A stretch of DNA of 64,000 nucleotides, from the NCBI RefSeq assembly GCF_002269125.1, contig NZ_NQKI01000010.1:1-64000 (forward strand), in the 5' to 3' direction. Source of the DNA: Pseudomonas lundensis. Lineage in GTDB: Bacteria; Pseudomonadota; Gammaproteobacteria; Pseudomonadales; Pseudomonadaceae. The notes under the pieces were generated by a model. That model saw only the letters and a list, made by a program, of their open reading frames with translations. It searched no databases and was not told the origin of the DNA. Below are positions 33,977 through 43,913 of the stretch, in pieces; the stretch's first letter is position 1; each line of letters begins with the position of its first letter. A program made the translations under genes and the position numbers.

Positions 33977-35071
33977 ATGACGCCTTTAGAACGATATCAA
34001 GCTGATCTGAAACGCCCGGACTTCTTCCACGATGCCGCGCAGGAAAACGCTGTACGCCATTTGCAGCGTCTGTATGACGATCTGGTTGCTTCTTCGCACA
34101 GCAAGCCGGGGCTGTTCGGCAAGCTCTTCGGCAAAAAGGACCAGACACCGGTCAAAGGCCTGTATTTCTGGGGTGGAGTAGGGCGGGGCAAGACGTATCT
34201 GGTTGATACGTTCTTTGATGCTCTGCCGTTCAAGCAGAAAGTTCGTACGCACTTCCACCGTTTCATGAAGCGTGTGCATGAAGAAATGCGCACCCTGAAT
34301 GGCGAAAAAAACCCGTTGACCATCATCGCCAAGCGTTTTGCCGATGAGGCTCGGGTGATTTGTTTCGATGAGTTCTTTGTGTCGGACATTACCGACGCCA
34401 TGATTCTCGGGACGTTGATGGAAGAGCTGTTCAAAAACGGTGTCACTCTGGTTGCGACCTCGAACATCGTGCCCGATGGTTTGTACAAAGACGGCCTGCA
34501 GCGCGCGCGCTTTTTGCCCGCTATTGCATTGATCAAGCAGAACACTGAGATCGTCAACGTTGACAGTGGCGTGGACTACCGCCTGCGCCATCTGGAGCAG
34601 GCTGAGCTGTTCCACTTTCCGCTCAATGAAGCCTCGGAAAAGTCCTTGCGCGAAAGCTTTAAAGCGCTCACACACAACTCGACGCGTGCAGTGGAAAACG
34701 ATGATTTGATCATCGAGAACCGTACCATTCGCGCCTTGCGGACATGCGATGACGTGGCCTGGTTTGATTTCCGCGAGCTGTGTGATGGCCCGCGTAGCCA
34801 GAACGATTACATTGAGTTGGGCAAAATTTTCAATGCGGTGATTCTGAGCGGTGTTGAACAGATGGACGTGAAAACGGACGATATTGCGCGCCGTTTCATC
34901 AACATGGTCGACGAGTTTTACGACCGTAACGTCAAACTGATCATTTCGGCAGAAGTCGAGCTCAAGGATTTATACACGGGCGGGCGTCTGAACTTTGAAT
35001 TCCAGCGCACGCTGAGCCGTTTGCTGGAGATGCAATCCCATGAATACCTGACGCGGGCGCATAAGCCTTAG
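33977..35071 (+). CDS. zapE: Cell division ATPase ZapE (AFG1-like)
   Basis: The product is a cytoplasmic AAA-type ATPase of 364 residues. Walker A is GGVGRGKT (66-73) and Walker B is VICFDEFFV near 133. Both are typical of ZapE/AFG1. The C-terminal part holds LISAEVELKDLYTGG, conserved in the family. ZapE acts on the Z-ring late in division, mainly under low oxygen or heat in E. coli. A terminator follows 16 bases after the stop codon. Confidence 0.93.
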   Translation: MTPLERYQADLKRPDFFHDAAQENAVRHLQRLYDDLVASSHSKPGLFGKLFGKKDQTPVKGLYFWGGVGRGKTYLVDTFFDALPFKQKVRTHFHRFMKRVHEEMRTLNGEKNPLTIIAKRFADEARVICFDEFFVSDITDAMILGTLMEELFKNGVTLVATSNIVPDGLYKDGLQRARFLPAIALIKQNTEIVNVDSGVDYRLRHLEQAELFHFPLNEASEKSLRESFKALTHNSTRAVENDDLIIENRTIRALRTCDDVAWFDFRELCDGPRSQNDYIELGKIFNAVILSGVEQMDVKTDDIARRFINMVDEFYDRNVKLIISAEVELKDLYTGGRLNFEFQRTLSRLLEMQSHEYLTRAHKP

Positions 35072-35087
35072 TCGAGCGTTTCATGAG

Positions 35088-35116
35088 AAAGGCCTGCTTA
35101 TGCAGGCCTTTTTTTT
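35088..35116 (+). terminator. Terminator of zapE
   Basis: Arms AAGGCCTGC and GCAGGCCTT with a 4-base loop are followed by T6. It sits between convergent genes; on the minus strand the A-run is shorter. Confidence 0.92.
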
Positions 35117-35141
35117 GGCTGGTCATGAATGTTACGGCCGG

Positions 35142-36137
35142 TTAGGCGGCTTGTTGAAATTGCTGGCGGTATTGGTTGGGTGACAGCTCGGTGTGTTGCC
35201 GGAACAAGCGCGCGAAGAAGCTGGCGTCGTCGTAGCCAACGTCGTAGCTGATGGTCTTGATGCTTTTACGGGTGGCTGAAAGTAGCCCTTTGGCGGTCTC
35301 TATGCGCAGACGTTGCAGGTAATGCAAGGGCTTGTCGCCTGTCGCCATCTGGAAGCGACGCATAAAGTTACGAATGCTCATGCCATGTTCGCGAGCCACA
35401 TCCTCGAAGCGGAACTTGTCGGCAAAATGTTCTTCGAGCCAGTGCTGTATTTGCAGAATGATGACGTCCTGGTGCAGCTTCTGTCCGCCAAACCCGATGC
35501 GACCGGGTGCGTAGTTACGTTGCACTTCATAAAGAATGTCACGTGCCACGGCCTGGGCGATATTGGCGCCACAGAAGCGTTCGATCAGGTAAATGTAAAG
35601 GTCGCAGGCCGAGGTGGGGCCTCCCGCGCAATACAGGTTGTCAGCATCCGTCAGGTGTTTGTCTTGATTGAGATGAACGTTCGGAAAGCGTTCGGCGAAG
35701 CTGTTGAAAAAACGCCAGTAGGTTGTCGCTTCCTTACCGTCCAGCAGGCCGGCTTCTGCCAGCCAGAAGACGCCAGTGGCTTCAGCGCAGAGTACGGCGC
35801 CGCGTGCGTGTTGTGCGCGTAACCAGGGCAGTATTTGCGGGTAGCGCTGACAGAGTGTGTCGAAGTCGTCCCAAAAGGCCGGGAGGATGATGATGTCAGT
35901 GTCTTCGAGGCTGCCATCCACCGGAAGCATCACGTTACTAAAACTGCTGACAGGCAGGCCGTCAGGGCTGACGAGGCGTGTTTCGAAGCTGGCGTTAAGG
36001 CCTTGGCCTAACTGTTTGCCATGACGCAGGCTGGCGAGGTGGAAGAAATCTTTGGCCTGCATCAGTGTCGAGGCAAAAACCCGATCGATAGCCAATATGC
36101 TGACGCGCCGCAAGGGCGCGGAGAGATGAGTAGACAT
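35142..36137 (-). CDS. GlxA-type AraC-family transcriptional regulator
   Basis: The 331-residue cytoplasmic regulator has an N-terminal DJ-1/PfpI-like (GATase1) sensor domain (VSILAIDRVFASTLMQAKD ... AVLCAEATGVFWLAEAG) and a C-terminal AraC double helix-turn-helix (VAREHGMSIRNFMRRFQ and ISYDVGYDDASFFARLFRQ). This is the layout of GlxA/CdhR/ArgR-type regulators. Start 36137 is preferred because the longer frame begins with TTG and adds 11 unusual residues. The ligand is unknown. The Tas-type reductase gene upstream is a possible neighbour target. Confidence 0.88.
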   Translation of the reverse strand: MSTHLSAPLRRVSILAIDRVFASTLMQAKDFFHLASLRHGKQLGQGLNASFETRLVSPDGLPVSSFSNVMLPVDGSLEDTDIIILPAFWDDFDTLCQRYPQILPWLRAQHARGAVLCAEATGVFWLAEAGLLDGKEATTYWRFFNSFAERFPNVHLNQDKHLTDADNLYCAGGPTSACDLYIYLIERFCGANIAQAVARDILYEVQRNYAPGRIGFGGQKLHQDVIILQIQHWLEEHFADKFRFEDVAREHGMSIRNFMRRFQMATGDKPLHYLQRLRIETAKGLLSATRKSIKTISYDVGYDDASFFARLFRQHTELSPNQYRQQFQQAA

Positions 36138-36232
36138 GATTTGATTATTCTTATAGGTGAAATTGGTCAACTTGCGGCTGGATCGTCTTATTTTTTGTCC
36201 TGTGTGTCTAGGGGGGGGATTCAGTGAGCGCC

Positions 36233-36278
36233 GTAGCAGCTGCCGATCGAGGCGCAGGCCGTCGCAAACAGCTGCTAC
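36233..36278. repeat. REP-like palindromic element
   Basis: Perfect 10-bp arms GTAGCAGCTG (36233-36242) and CAGCTGCTAC (36269-36278) with a 26-base GC-rich middle match the form of the abundant intergenic palindromes of fluorescent pseudomonads. It lies right after the Tas-type gene's stop codon and probably ends or stabilises that transcript. Confidence 0.75.
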
Positions 36279-36287
36279 GCAATCATG

Positions 36288-37328
36288 TCAAGGTGCGGGG
36301 TTTGGCTGCTCCTTGTGAATGGCCTCGATGCCTGCCAGTACTTCGTCCGAGAGTTCTACTTCGATGCTGGCGATATTGCTCTCAAGTTGCGCCATCGTGG
36401 TTGCGCCAATGATATTGCTGGTGACGAACGGCTGTTGCGTCACATAAGCCAGGGCCATTTGAGCGGGGTCCAGGCCGTGTTGGTGGGCCAGTGCCACATA
36501 ACGCTCGCTGGCAGCCACGGCCTGCGGGTTGGAATAGCGCGAGAAGCGGCTGTAGAGGCTCAAGCGGCCCTTTGGAGGTCGGGCGCCCCCGTTGTACTTG
36601 CCCGAAAGCATCCCGAACGCCAGCGGGGAGTAGGCGAGCAGGCCGCATTGTTCGCGAATGGCAATTTCAGCGAGGCCGACTTCAAAGCTGCGATTGAGCA
36701 AATTGTAGGGGTTCTGGATTGAAACAGCCCGAGGCCAGCCGCGACTTTCGGCCAGTTGCAGAAACTTCATCGTGGCCCAGGGGGTTTCGTTGGACAGGCC
36801 GATATGGCGGATTTTGCCTGCTTTGACTTGTTCGTCGAGGGCTTCGAGGGTGTCTTCGAGTGGAGTGAATTGCTCGTCAGCGTGGTGGGTGTAGCCGAGT
36901 TGACCGAAGAAATTGGTGCTGCGTTCCGGCCAGTGCAGTTGGTACAGGTCGATCCAGTCTGTTTGCAGGCGCTTGAGGCTGGCATCCAGTGCCTGGACGA
37001 TATGGGTTCGGTTATGTTTGAGCTGGCCGTCGCGAATGTAGTCGATGCCATTGCCCGGGCCGGCGATCTTGCTGGCCAGTATCCAGTCCGCCCGATCACC
37101 GCGGGCCTTGAACCAATTGCCTATGTAACGCTCGGTGGTGGCGTAAGTGTCGGCCTTGGGTGGTACCGGGTACATTTCAGCGGTGTCGATGAAATTGATG
37201 CCTGCGTTTTTTGCGTACTCAATCTGCGCGAAGGCTTCATCCTGGGTGTTCTGCTCGCCCCAGGTCATGGTTCCGAGGCCAATTGTGCTGACTTTGAGAT
37301 CGGTTCGGCCTAGCTGGCGGTAATCCAT
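36288..37328 (-). CDS. tas: Tas-type aldo/keto reductase
   Basis: This NADP-dependent aldo/keto reductase has 346 residues, the same length as E. coli Tas. It shares long blocks with it (VSTIGLGTMTWGEQN, DTAEMYPVPPKADT, SIQNPYNLLNRSFEVGLAEI). The catalytic Asp, Tyr (EMYPV), Lys (ASKIAG) and His (LHWPERS) are all visible. ATG 37328 has AAGGAG 6 bases upstream; an in-frame extension upstream is not credible. The physiological substrate is not known. Confidence 0.92.
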   Translation of the reverse strand: MDYRQLGRTDLKVSTIGLGTMTWGEQNTQDEAFAQIEYAKNAGINFIDTAEMYPVPPKADTYATTERYIGNWFKARGDRADWILASKIAGPGNGIDYIRDGQLKHNRTHIVQALDASLKRLQTDWIDLYQLHWPERSTNFFGQLGYTHHADEQFTPLEDTLEALDEQVKAGKIRHIGLSNETPWATMKFLQLAESRGWPRAVSIQNPYNLLNRSFEVGLAEIAIREQCGLLAYSPLAFGMLSGKYNGGARPPKGRLSLYSRFSRYSNPQAVAASERYVALAHQHGLDPAQMALAYVTQQPFVTSNIIGATTMAQLESNIASIEVELSDEVLAGIEAIHKEQPNPAP

Positions 37329-37574
37329 AGGGTGCTCCTTGGGGGAAAGAATCATAAAAGCAGGTTGTAATTTTTTTCGCAATCTGGATAATTGCCGACC
37401 TCTTTCTGCAGTGGAAGTGATGCGCCGCCTGCCGAAGAATCTTGCCGTTGAACGGACGCGCTGACCCGAGCCCCCGATAGCGTCTGTACCCGGCTGCCTT
37501 TGACTTGTCAAAGTACGCACTATTCAGTAAGATCCGCCGTCTAATTTACAGGGCGGCCCCTGAGGCTATAAAGA

Positions 37575-38003
37575 ATGAAAACTTTTACTGCTAAACCAGA
37601 AACAGTAAAGCGCGACTGGTTTGTCGTCGACGCTGCTGGTCAGACCCTGGGTCGTCTGGCCACCGAGATCGCGAGCCGTCTGCGTGGCAAGCACAAGCCG
37701 GAATACACTCCGCACGTTGACACCGGTGACTACATCGTTGTTATCAATGCTGAGCAAATCCGTGTCACTGGTGCCAAAACCTCTGACAAAATGTACTACT
37801 CTCACTCCGGTTTCCCGGGCGGGATTAAGTCGATCAACTTCGAAAAGCTGATCGCCAAAGCTCCTGAGCGCGTGATCGAGACCGCGGTTAAAGGCATGCT
37901 GCCTAAAAACCCGCTGGGTCGCGACATGTACCGTAAGCTGAAAGTCTATGCGGGCGCTGCTCACCCTCATACTGCTCAGCAGCCCCAAGAACTGAAGTTT
38001 TAA
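37575..38003 (+). CDS. rplM: 50S ribosomal protein L13
   Basis: The 142-residue protein begins [20 protein letters not shown] and has the L13 signature in the 110s ([23 protein letters not shown]). Length and sequence are the usual bacterial L13. It heads the rplM-rpsI operon, with rpsI 14 bases downstream. A GC-rich leader with GAGG lies before the ATG. The promoter region holds TTGACT at 37503-37508 but the -10 box is unclear. Confidence 0.97.
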   Translation: MKTFTAKPETVKRDWFVVDAAGQTLGRLATEIASRLRGKHKPEYTPHVDTGDYIVVINAEQIRVTGAKTSDKMYYSHSGFPGGIKSINFEKLIAKAPERVIETAVKGMLPKNPLGRDMYRKLKVYAGAAHPHTAQQPQELKF

Positions 38004-38017
38004 CGGAATAGTTCATT

Positions 38018-38410
38018 ATGTCGGCGACTCAAAACTACGGCACTGGCCGTCGTAAGACTGCAACCGCACGCGTTTTCCTGCGTCCGGGTACTGGTAACAT
38101 CTCCATCAACAACCGCTCCCTGGATAATTTCTTCGGTCGCGAAACTGCCCGCATGGTAGTTCGTCAGCCGCTGGAATTGACTGAGACTGTTGAGAAATTC
38201 GACATCTTCGTTACCGTGATCGGCGGTGGTGTAAGTGGTCAAGCTGGCGCAATCCGCCACGGTATCACTCGCGCACTGATGCAATACGACGAAACTCTGC
38301 GTGGCGCTCTGCGCAAAGCAGGCTTCGTAACTCGCGATGCTCGTGAAGTTGAACGTAAGAAAGTCGGTCTGCGTAAAGCGCGTAAGCGTCCGCAGTACTC
38401 GAAGCGTTAA
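38018..38410 (+). CDS. rpsI: 30S ribosomal protein S9
   Basis: The 130-residue protein begins [22 protein letters not shown]. It ends in the basic tail [11 protein letters not shown] that reaches the P-site tRNA. It is the second gene of the rplM-rpsI pair and is followed by a clear terminator. Confidence 0.98.
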   Translation: MSATQNYGTGRRKTATARVFLRPGTGNISINNRSLDNFFGRETARMVVRQPLELTETVEKFDIFVTVIGGGVSGQAGAIRHGITRALMQYDETLRGALRKAGFVTRDAREVERKKVGLRKARKRPQYSKR

Positions 38411-38430
38411 TTCGCAGCTTCGTTCAAAAG

Positions 38431-38463
38431 CGCCCAGTCTCCTTAGGAGCTGGGCGTTTTTTA
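38431..38463 (+). terminator. Terminator of rplM-rpsI
   Basis: Arms CGCCCAG(T)CTCC and GGAGCTGGGCG with a small bulge are followed by T6. Confidence 0.9.
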
Positions 38464-38490
38464 TGGGTAATGATTTATGCGTGTGACAAC

Positions 38491-38530
38491 TTGCCACATC
38501 CAGCAAATGCCTATACTACAAGGCTTGTAG
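38491..38530 (+). promoter_or_regulatory. Candidate petABC promoter with overlapping palindrome
   Basis: TTGCCA (38491-38496) and TATACT (38512-38517) with a 15-base spacer give a sub-optimal sigma70-type promoter. A 15-base palindrome CTACAAG-g-CTTGTAG (38516-38530) overlaps the -10 and the start site, as a repressor operator would. No transcription data are available. Confidence 0.4.
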
Positions 38531-38663
38531 CCGACCGAGAGCGGTAATTACCTTGTCAGAGTAGGGGCTTTTCATTACCATTCTGCAAAATTTTTATAAG
38601 TTCAGATTTTTACTTAGTAGATGCCTGATTTAACAGGCCACAAAGCTGATGGGAGAGGACTGA

Positions 38664-39263
38664 ATGAGCAATGACGGCGTAAATGTCGGCCGGCGTCGCT
38701 TCCTCGTAGCAGCCACATCCGTGGTGGGTGCTGCAGGAGCGGTGGGGGCGGCAGTCCCGTTTGTGGGGTCGTGGTTCCCCAGTGCCAAGGCGAAAGCCGC
38801 TGGCGCACCGGTGAAGGTCAATATTGCTAAGGTTGAGCCAGGTCAGCAGATGATTGCTGAGTGGCGTGGTCAGCCGGTATTCATTGTCCGCCGCACTGAT
38901 GAGATTCTCGCGAATCTTAAAAAGATTGAAGGCCAGCTTGCTGACCCGGATTCCAAGCAATCCGACCAGCCCGAAAACTCAACCAATGAGTACCGTTCCA
39001 TCAAGCCGGAAATTCTGGTGTTGATCGGCATCTGTACGCACTTGGGTTGCTCGCCGACTTTCCGTCCTGAAGTCGCACCTGCTGACCTGGGTAAAGACTG
39101 GGTCGGGGGTTATTTCTGTCCTTGTCATGGTTCGCACTATGATCTGGCCGGTCGCGTCTACAAGGCACAGCCTGCTCCACTGAACCTGCCAGTGCCGCCT
39201 TACTACTACGTAGAGGGCAGTGACAACATCATTGTCGTTGGTCTCGAAGGGGAGAACGCGTAA
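38664..39263 (+). CDS. petA: Ubiquinol-cytochrome c reductase Rieske iron-sulfur subunit
   Basis: The 199-residue subunit of the bc1 complex has an N-terminal RRRFL segment and one membrane helix (about 13-38), typical of Tat-dependent Rieske proteins. The 2Fe-2S ligands are in CTHLGC (Cys124, His126, with Cys129 in the disulfide pair) and CPCHGSH (Cys152, Cys154, His155). The stop codon overlaps the petB start. The complex passes electrons from ubiquinol to cytochrome c. Confidence 0.96.
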   Translation: MSNDGVNVGRRRFLVAATSVVGAAGAVGAAVPFVGSWFPSAKAKAAGAPVKVNIAKVEPGQQMIAEWRGQPVFIVRRTDEILANLKKIEGQLADPDSKQSDQPENSTNEYRSIKPEILVLIGICTHLGCSPTFRPEVAPADLGKDWVGGYFCPCHGSHYDLAGRVYKAQPAPLNLPVPPYYYVEGSDNIIVVGLEGENA

Positions 39264-40474
39264 TGAGCAAGTTCATGGATTGGGTAGATGCACGCTTCCC
39301 GGCCACAAAGATGTGGGAAGACCATCTCAGCAAGTACTACGCACCGAAGAACTTCAACTTTTTCTACTTTTTCGGCTCCCTCGCGTTGCTGGTTCTGGTT
39401 AACCAGATCGTAACGGGTGTGTGGCTGACCATGAGTTACACGCCGTCTGCAGAGGAAGCTTTCGCCTCTGTCGAATACATCATGCGTGACGTTGAATACG
39501 GCTCGATCTTGCGCCTGCTGCACTCTACCGGTGCTTCTGCGTTCTTTATCGTGGTTTATCTGCATATGTTCCGTGGTTTGCTCTACGGTTCATACCAGAA
39601 GCCACGTGAGCTGGTCTGGCTGTTCGGCATGATGATTTATCTGGCCCTGATGGCTGAAGCCTTCATGGGTTACTTGCTGCCTTGGGGGCAAATGTCCTAC
39701 TGGGGCGCCCAGGTGATCATCTCGCTGTTTGGCGCAATCCCTGTAATTGGCAACGACCTGACTCAGTGGATTCGTGGTGACTACCTGATCTCCGGTATTA
39801 CCCTGAACCGCTTCTTTGCCTTGCACGTTGTAGCCTTGCCGATCGTGATTCTGGGGCTGGTGGTGCTGCACATTCTTGCCTTGCACGAAGTCGGGTCGAA
39901 CAACCCGGATGGCGTGGATATCAAGAAGCACAAAGACGAAAACGGCATCCCGCTGGACGGCATTCCTTTCCATCCGTACTACACCGTGAAAGACATTGTC
40001 GGCGTAGTGGTGTTCCTGTTTGTCTTCTGTTCGATCGTGTTCTTCTTCCCGGAAATGGGTGGTTACTTCCTCGAAAAGCCGAACTTTGAACAAGCTAACG
40101 CCTTCAAAACGCCGGAGCATATTGCGCCTGTCTGGTACTTCACACCGTTCTACGCGATCTTGCGCGCCATTCCTGACAAGTTGATGGGCGTTATCGCCAT
40201 GGGGGCAGCGATTGCAGTGTTGTTCGTGTTGCCATGGCTGGACCGTAGCCCTGTCAAATCCATGCGTTACAAAGGCTGGATGAGCAAAATTTGGCTGTGG
40301 GTGTTCTGTATCTCCTTCGTGATTCTGGGTGTGTTGGGCGTATTGGCGCCGACCCCGGGCCGCACGCTGTTGTCGCAGGTGTGTACGTTCCTGTACTTCG
40401 CCTACTTCATTTTGATGCCGTTCTACACCAGGCTTGAGAAGACCAAACCGGTTCCGGAAAGGGTGACTGGCTGA
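39263..40474 (+). CDS. petB: Cytochrome b subunit of bc1 complex
   Basis: The 403-residue eight-helix inner-membrane protein binds two hemes b and the quinol sites. Heme-ligand His residues lie in RLLHSTGASAFF and VVYLHMFRG (second helix pair) and in FFALHVVALPIVILGLVVLH. At the quinol-oxidation site the usual PEWY reads PVWY (289-292): Val290 replaces the glutamate. Variants of this motif are known in some bacteria. Start and stop overlap petA and petC by one base each. Confidence 0.96.
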   Translation: MSKFMDWVDARFPATKMWEDHLSKYYAPKNFNFFYFFGSLALLVLVNQIVTGVWLTMSYTPSAEEAFASVEYIMRDVEYGSILRLLHSTGASAFFIVVYLHMFRGLLYGSYQKPRELVWLFGMMIYLALMAEAFMGYLLPWGQMSYWGAQVIISLFGAIPVIGNDLTQWIRGDYLISGITLNRFFALHVVALPIVILGLVVLHILALHEVGSNNPDGVDIKKHKDENGIPLDGIPFHPYYTVKDIVGVVVFLFVFCSIVFFFPEMGGYFLEKPNFEQANAFKTPEHIAPVWYFTPFYAILRAIPDKLMGVIAMGAAIAVLFVLPWLDRSPVKSMRYKGWMSKIWLWVFCISFVILGVLGVLAPTPGRTLLSQVCTFLYFAYFILMPFYTRLEKTKPVPERVTG

Positions 40475-41253
40475 TGAAAAAGCTATTTGCTGTATTGATG
40501 CTTGCTGTGATGCCTGCACTGTCTTTCGCTGCGGAGCAGGGTGTCCAGCTCGACAAAGTCGATATCGATGTGTCTGACAAGGCTGCCATGCAAGACGGCG
40601 CACGTACGTTCGCCAACTACTGCATGGGCTGTCACAGTGCCAAATTCCAGCGCTATGAGCGTGTTGCTGATGATCTGGGCATCCCTCACGACGTCATGCT
40701 CGATAATCTGGTAATGACTGGCGCCAAGATCGGTGACCACATGAACATCGGCATGAAGCCTGAAGACGCCAAGGCCTGGTTTGGTGCGGCACCGCCTGAT
40801 CTGACGCTGGTAGCACGTGTACGTGGTACTGACTGGCTCTACAGCTACCTGCGTTCGTTCTATGAAGACCCGTCGCGCCCTTGGGGTGTGAACAATAAGG
40901 TCTTCCCGAACGTGGGCATGCCAAACGTTCTGGCGCCGCTACAGGGTCGTCAGGTGATTGGCTGCAAGCAAGTTCAGATCGTCGAAGACGGCAAGAAGCA
41001 GTATGATCCGCTCACCGGCACGCCTTTGACACATGAAGCGTGCGACCAGCTGACAGTATTGCCAAAAACCGGCACGCTGACTGAAGAGCAGTTCGATGAG
41101 AAGATCAAGAACCTTGTGACCTTCCTGGCCTATTCAGCCAACCCGGTGAAGCTGGAGCATCAGCGCATCGGCACGTACGTATTGCTCTATCTGGCGTTCT
41201 TCTTTGTGTTCGCTTATTTGCTCAAGCGTGAATACTGGAAAGACGTGCACTGA
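40474..41253 (+). CDS. petC: Cytochrome c1 subunit of bc1 complex
   Basis: The 259-residue protein has a signal peptide (residues 1-19, ending SFA) and one covalent heme site CMGCH (Cys50, Cys53, His54). A C-terminal membrane anchor spans about 226-246 (GTYVLLYLAFFFVFAYLL). The axial Met is probably in the NVGMPNVLAP segment. It completes the petABC operon. A large structured RNA with U-rich tail follows before sspA. Confidence 0.96.
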   Translation: MKKLFAVLMLAVMPALSFAAEQGVQLDKVDIDVSDKAAMQDGARTFANYCMGCHSAKFQRYERVADDLGIPHDVMLDNLVMTGAKIGDHMNIGMKPEDAKAWFGAAPPDLTLVARVRGTDWLYSYLRSFYEDPSRPWGVNNKVFPNVGMPNVLAPLQGRQVIGCKQVQIVEDGKKQYDPLTGTPLTHEACDQLTVLPKTGTLTEEQFDEKIKNLVTFLAYSANPVKLEHQRIGTYVLLYLAFFFVFAYLLKREYWKDVH

Positions 41254-41283
41254 TATCGTTACACGCATTGCTGTTTAACGTGT

Positions 41284-41398
41284 GCGCCCGAGGGTGTCTC
41301 TGAACAGGTAGCCGTGCTGGTTGTGGTACACAAGGTCGTTTTGATCATGTGTGCCACGATTTACGGTTGCTGGAGACGCACCTCGGGCGCTTTCGTTT
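41284..41398 (+). ncRNA. Structured intergenic RNA with U-rich tail (petC-sspA)
   Basis: A single extended stem can form. Helix 1 is GCGCCCGAGG (41284-41293) with CCTCGGGCGC (41381-41390), continued by GTCTC with GAGAC. Helix 2 is GGTAGCCGT (41307-41315) with ACGGTTGCT (41363-41371), nine pairs including three G-U. Helix 3 is GTGGTACACA (41323-41332) with TGTGTGCCAC (41348-41357), ten pairs. It ends in TTTCGTTTTT. It could be an elaborate terminator of petABC, a 3'-UTR-derived small RNA, or the 5' leader of sspA. Confidence 0.6.
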
Positions 41399-41437
41399 TT
41401 CTGCTTCTGATCATTTCAACAAGCGAGGAGGACCGCC

Positions 41438-42055
41438 ATGGGCGTGACCAATCGGTTGGCCTGTTACTCCGACCCCGCCGACCACTATTCCCATCGAGTG
41501 CGCATTGTGCTCGCGGAGAAGGGTGTCAGCGCCGAGATCATTAGTGTGGAGGCGGGTCGTCAACCGCCAAAGCTGATCGAAGTGAACCCATACGGCAGTT
41601 TGCCAACCCTGGTCGACCGCGACCTTGCGTTGTGGGAATCGACTGTGGTGATGGAGTACCTGGATGAGCGTTATCCGCATCCGCCTTTGCTGCCGGTCTA
41701 TCCGGTCGCACGTGCAAACAGTCGTCTACTAATCCATCGAATCCAGCGTGACTGGTGCGTATTGGTTGACCTGATTCTGGACTCGCGCACTAAAGAGCCT
41801 GCGCGTGTGCAGGCGCGCAAAGAGCTGCGCGAGAGTTTAACGGGTGTCTCGGCGTTATTTGCTGACAAACCTTTTTTCCTCAGCGACGAGCAAAGTCTGG
41901 TCGACTGCTGTCTATTACCGATACTCTGGCGTTTGCCTGTTTTGGGTATTGAACTGCCGCGGCCTGCCAAGCCGCTGCTTGATTATATGGAGCGCCAGTT
42001 TGCGCGTGAGGCTTTCCAGGCAAGCTTGTCTGGTGTCGAACGCGATATGCGCTAA
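41438..42055 (+). CDS. sspA: Stringent starvation protein A
   Basis: The 205-residue GST-fold protein begins [29 protein letters not shown]. It binds RNA polymerase and affects sigma70 and stress or virulence genes in gammaproteobacteria. The PHP motif at the RNAP-binding surface is seen in YPHPPLLPV near residue 80. GAGGAG lies before the ATG. It forms an operon with sspB 17 bases downstream. Confidence 0.95.
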   Translation: MGVTNRLACYSDPADHYSHRVRIVLAEKGVSAEIISVEAGRQPPKLIEVNPYGSLPTLVDRDLALWESTVVMEYLDERYPHPPLLPVYPVARANSRLLIHRIQRDWCVLVDLILDSRTKEPARVQARKELRESLTGVSALFADKPFFLSDEQSLVDCCLLPILWRLPVLGIELPRPAKPLLDYMERQFAREAFQASLSGVERDMR

Positions 42056-42072
42056 GGCTTTAGGAGCCCTTG

Positions 42073-42486
42073 ATGAATTCAAGTCGACCTTATTTGGTGC
42101 GTGCGCTCTATGAGTGGATTGTAGATAACGACTGCACGCCGCACATGTTGGTAAATTCCGAATACCCGAGTGTGCAAGTGCCGCAAGGCTTCGCCAGTGA
42201 AGGGCAGATCGTGTTGAATGTTGCGCCTGTTGCTGTGCGTCATCTGCACATGGACAACGAGGCGGTCAGCTTCGAAGCGCGGTTCGGGGGTGTGCCTCAC
42301 ACACTGTATGTGCCAATTTCAGCCATTTTGGGGATTTATGCCCGTGAGAATGGCCAAGGCATGGTGTTTGATCTGGAAGAGGCTCTTGAAGCTGATGACG
42401 AGATTGAGCCGGATGATGATTTGCCGCCTCCGGGCAGCGAGCCACCGCGTCCTAGCGGACGGCCGAGTCTGAAAGTGGTGAAGTAA
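42073..42486 (+). CDS. sspB: ClpXP protease specificity-enhancing factor SspB
   Basis: The 137-residue adaptor brings ssrA-tagged peptides to ClpXP. The folded domain (1-110) has SRPYLVRALYEWIVDNDCTPHMLV. A flexible acidic linker follows, and the C-terminal ClpX-binding tail (GRPSLKVVK) is intact. The ATG at 42073 is used because AGGAG lies 6 bases before it; the adjoining TTG is not needed. It has the usual neighbour sspA and its own terminator. Confidence 0.95.
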   Translation: MNSSRPYLVRALYEWIVDNDCTPHMLVNSEYPSVQVPQGFASEGQIVLNVAPVAVRHLHMDNEAVSFEARFGGVPHTLYVPISAILGIYARENGQGMVFDLEEALEADDEIEPDDDLPPPGSEPPRPSGRPSLKVVK

Positions 42487-42487
42487 T

Positions 42488-42518
42488 AAAAAGGCGACCT
42501 CGAGGGGTCGCCTTTTTT
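42488..42518 (+). terminator. Terminator of sspAB
   Basis: Arms AAGGCGACC and GGTCGCCTT around a short loop are followed by T-rich sequence just after the sspB stop codon. A-rich sequence on the other side may also stop minus-strand transcripts. Confidence 0.92.
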
Positions 42519-42604
42519 GTGCGTGATTAGCGTGTGATCTTGGTCGTTGGGCGGGTACCGCCCCGATGCTTGATTGGCGGATCGGCGCCTGTCTTGGAGC
42601 TGAA

Positions 42605-43776
<1,172 letters not shown>

Positions 43777-43913
43777 CTATGTGACCTTAAGTAGGGCGGC
43801 AGTGCGGGCGTGATCCAGGTATTCCTGAGTGACTTTCCGGTACAAAAATGTACAGCCTGCCAAGCAAAGCAAAATCGTTGAGTAAAGGGTGCGTGGTTCG
43901 GCCCGACAGCGCT

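Noticed and set aside
41314..41544. Short open frame across the petC-sspA gap
   Set aside because: It overlaps the base-paired RNA structure and the sspA start, begins with GTG without a ribosome site, and has no homology I recognise.
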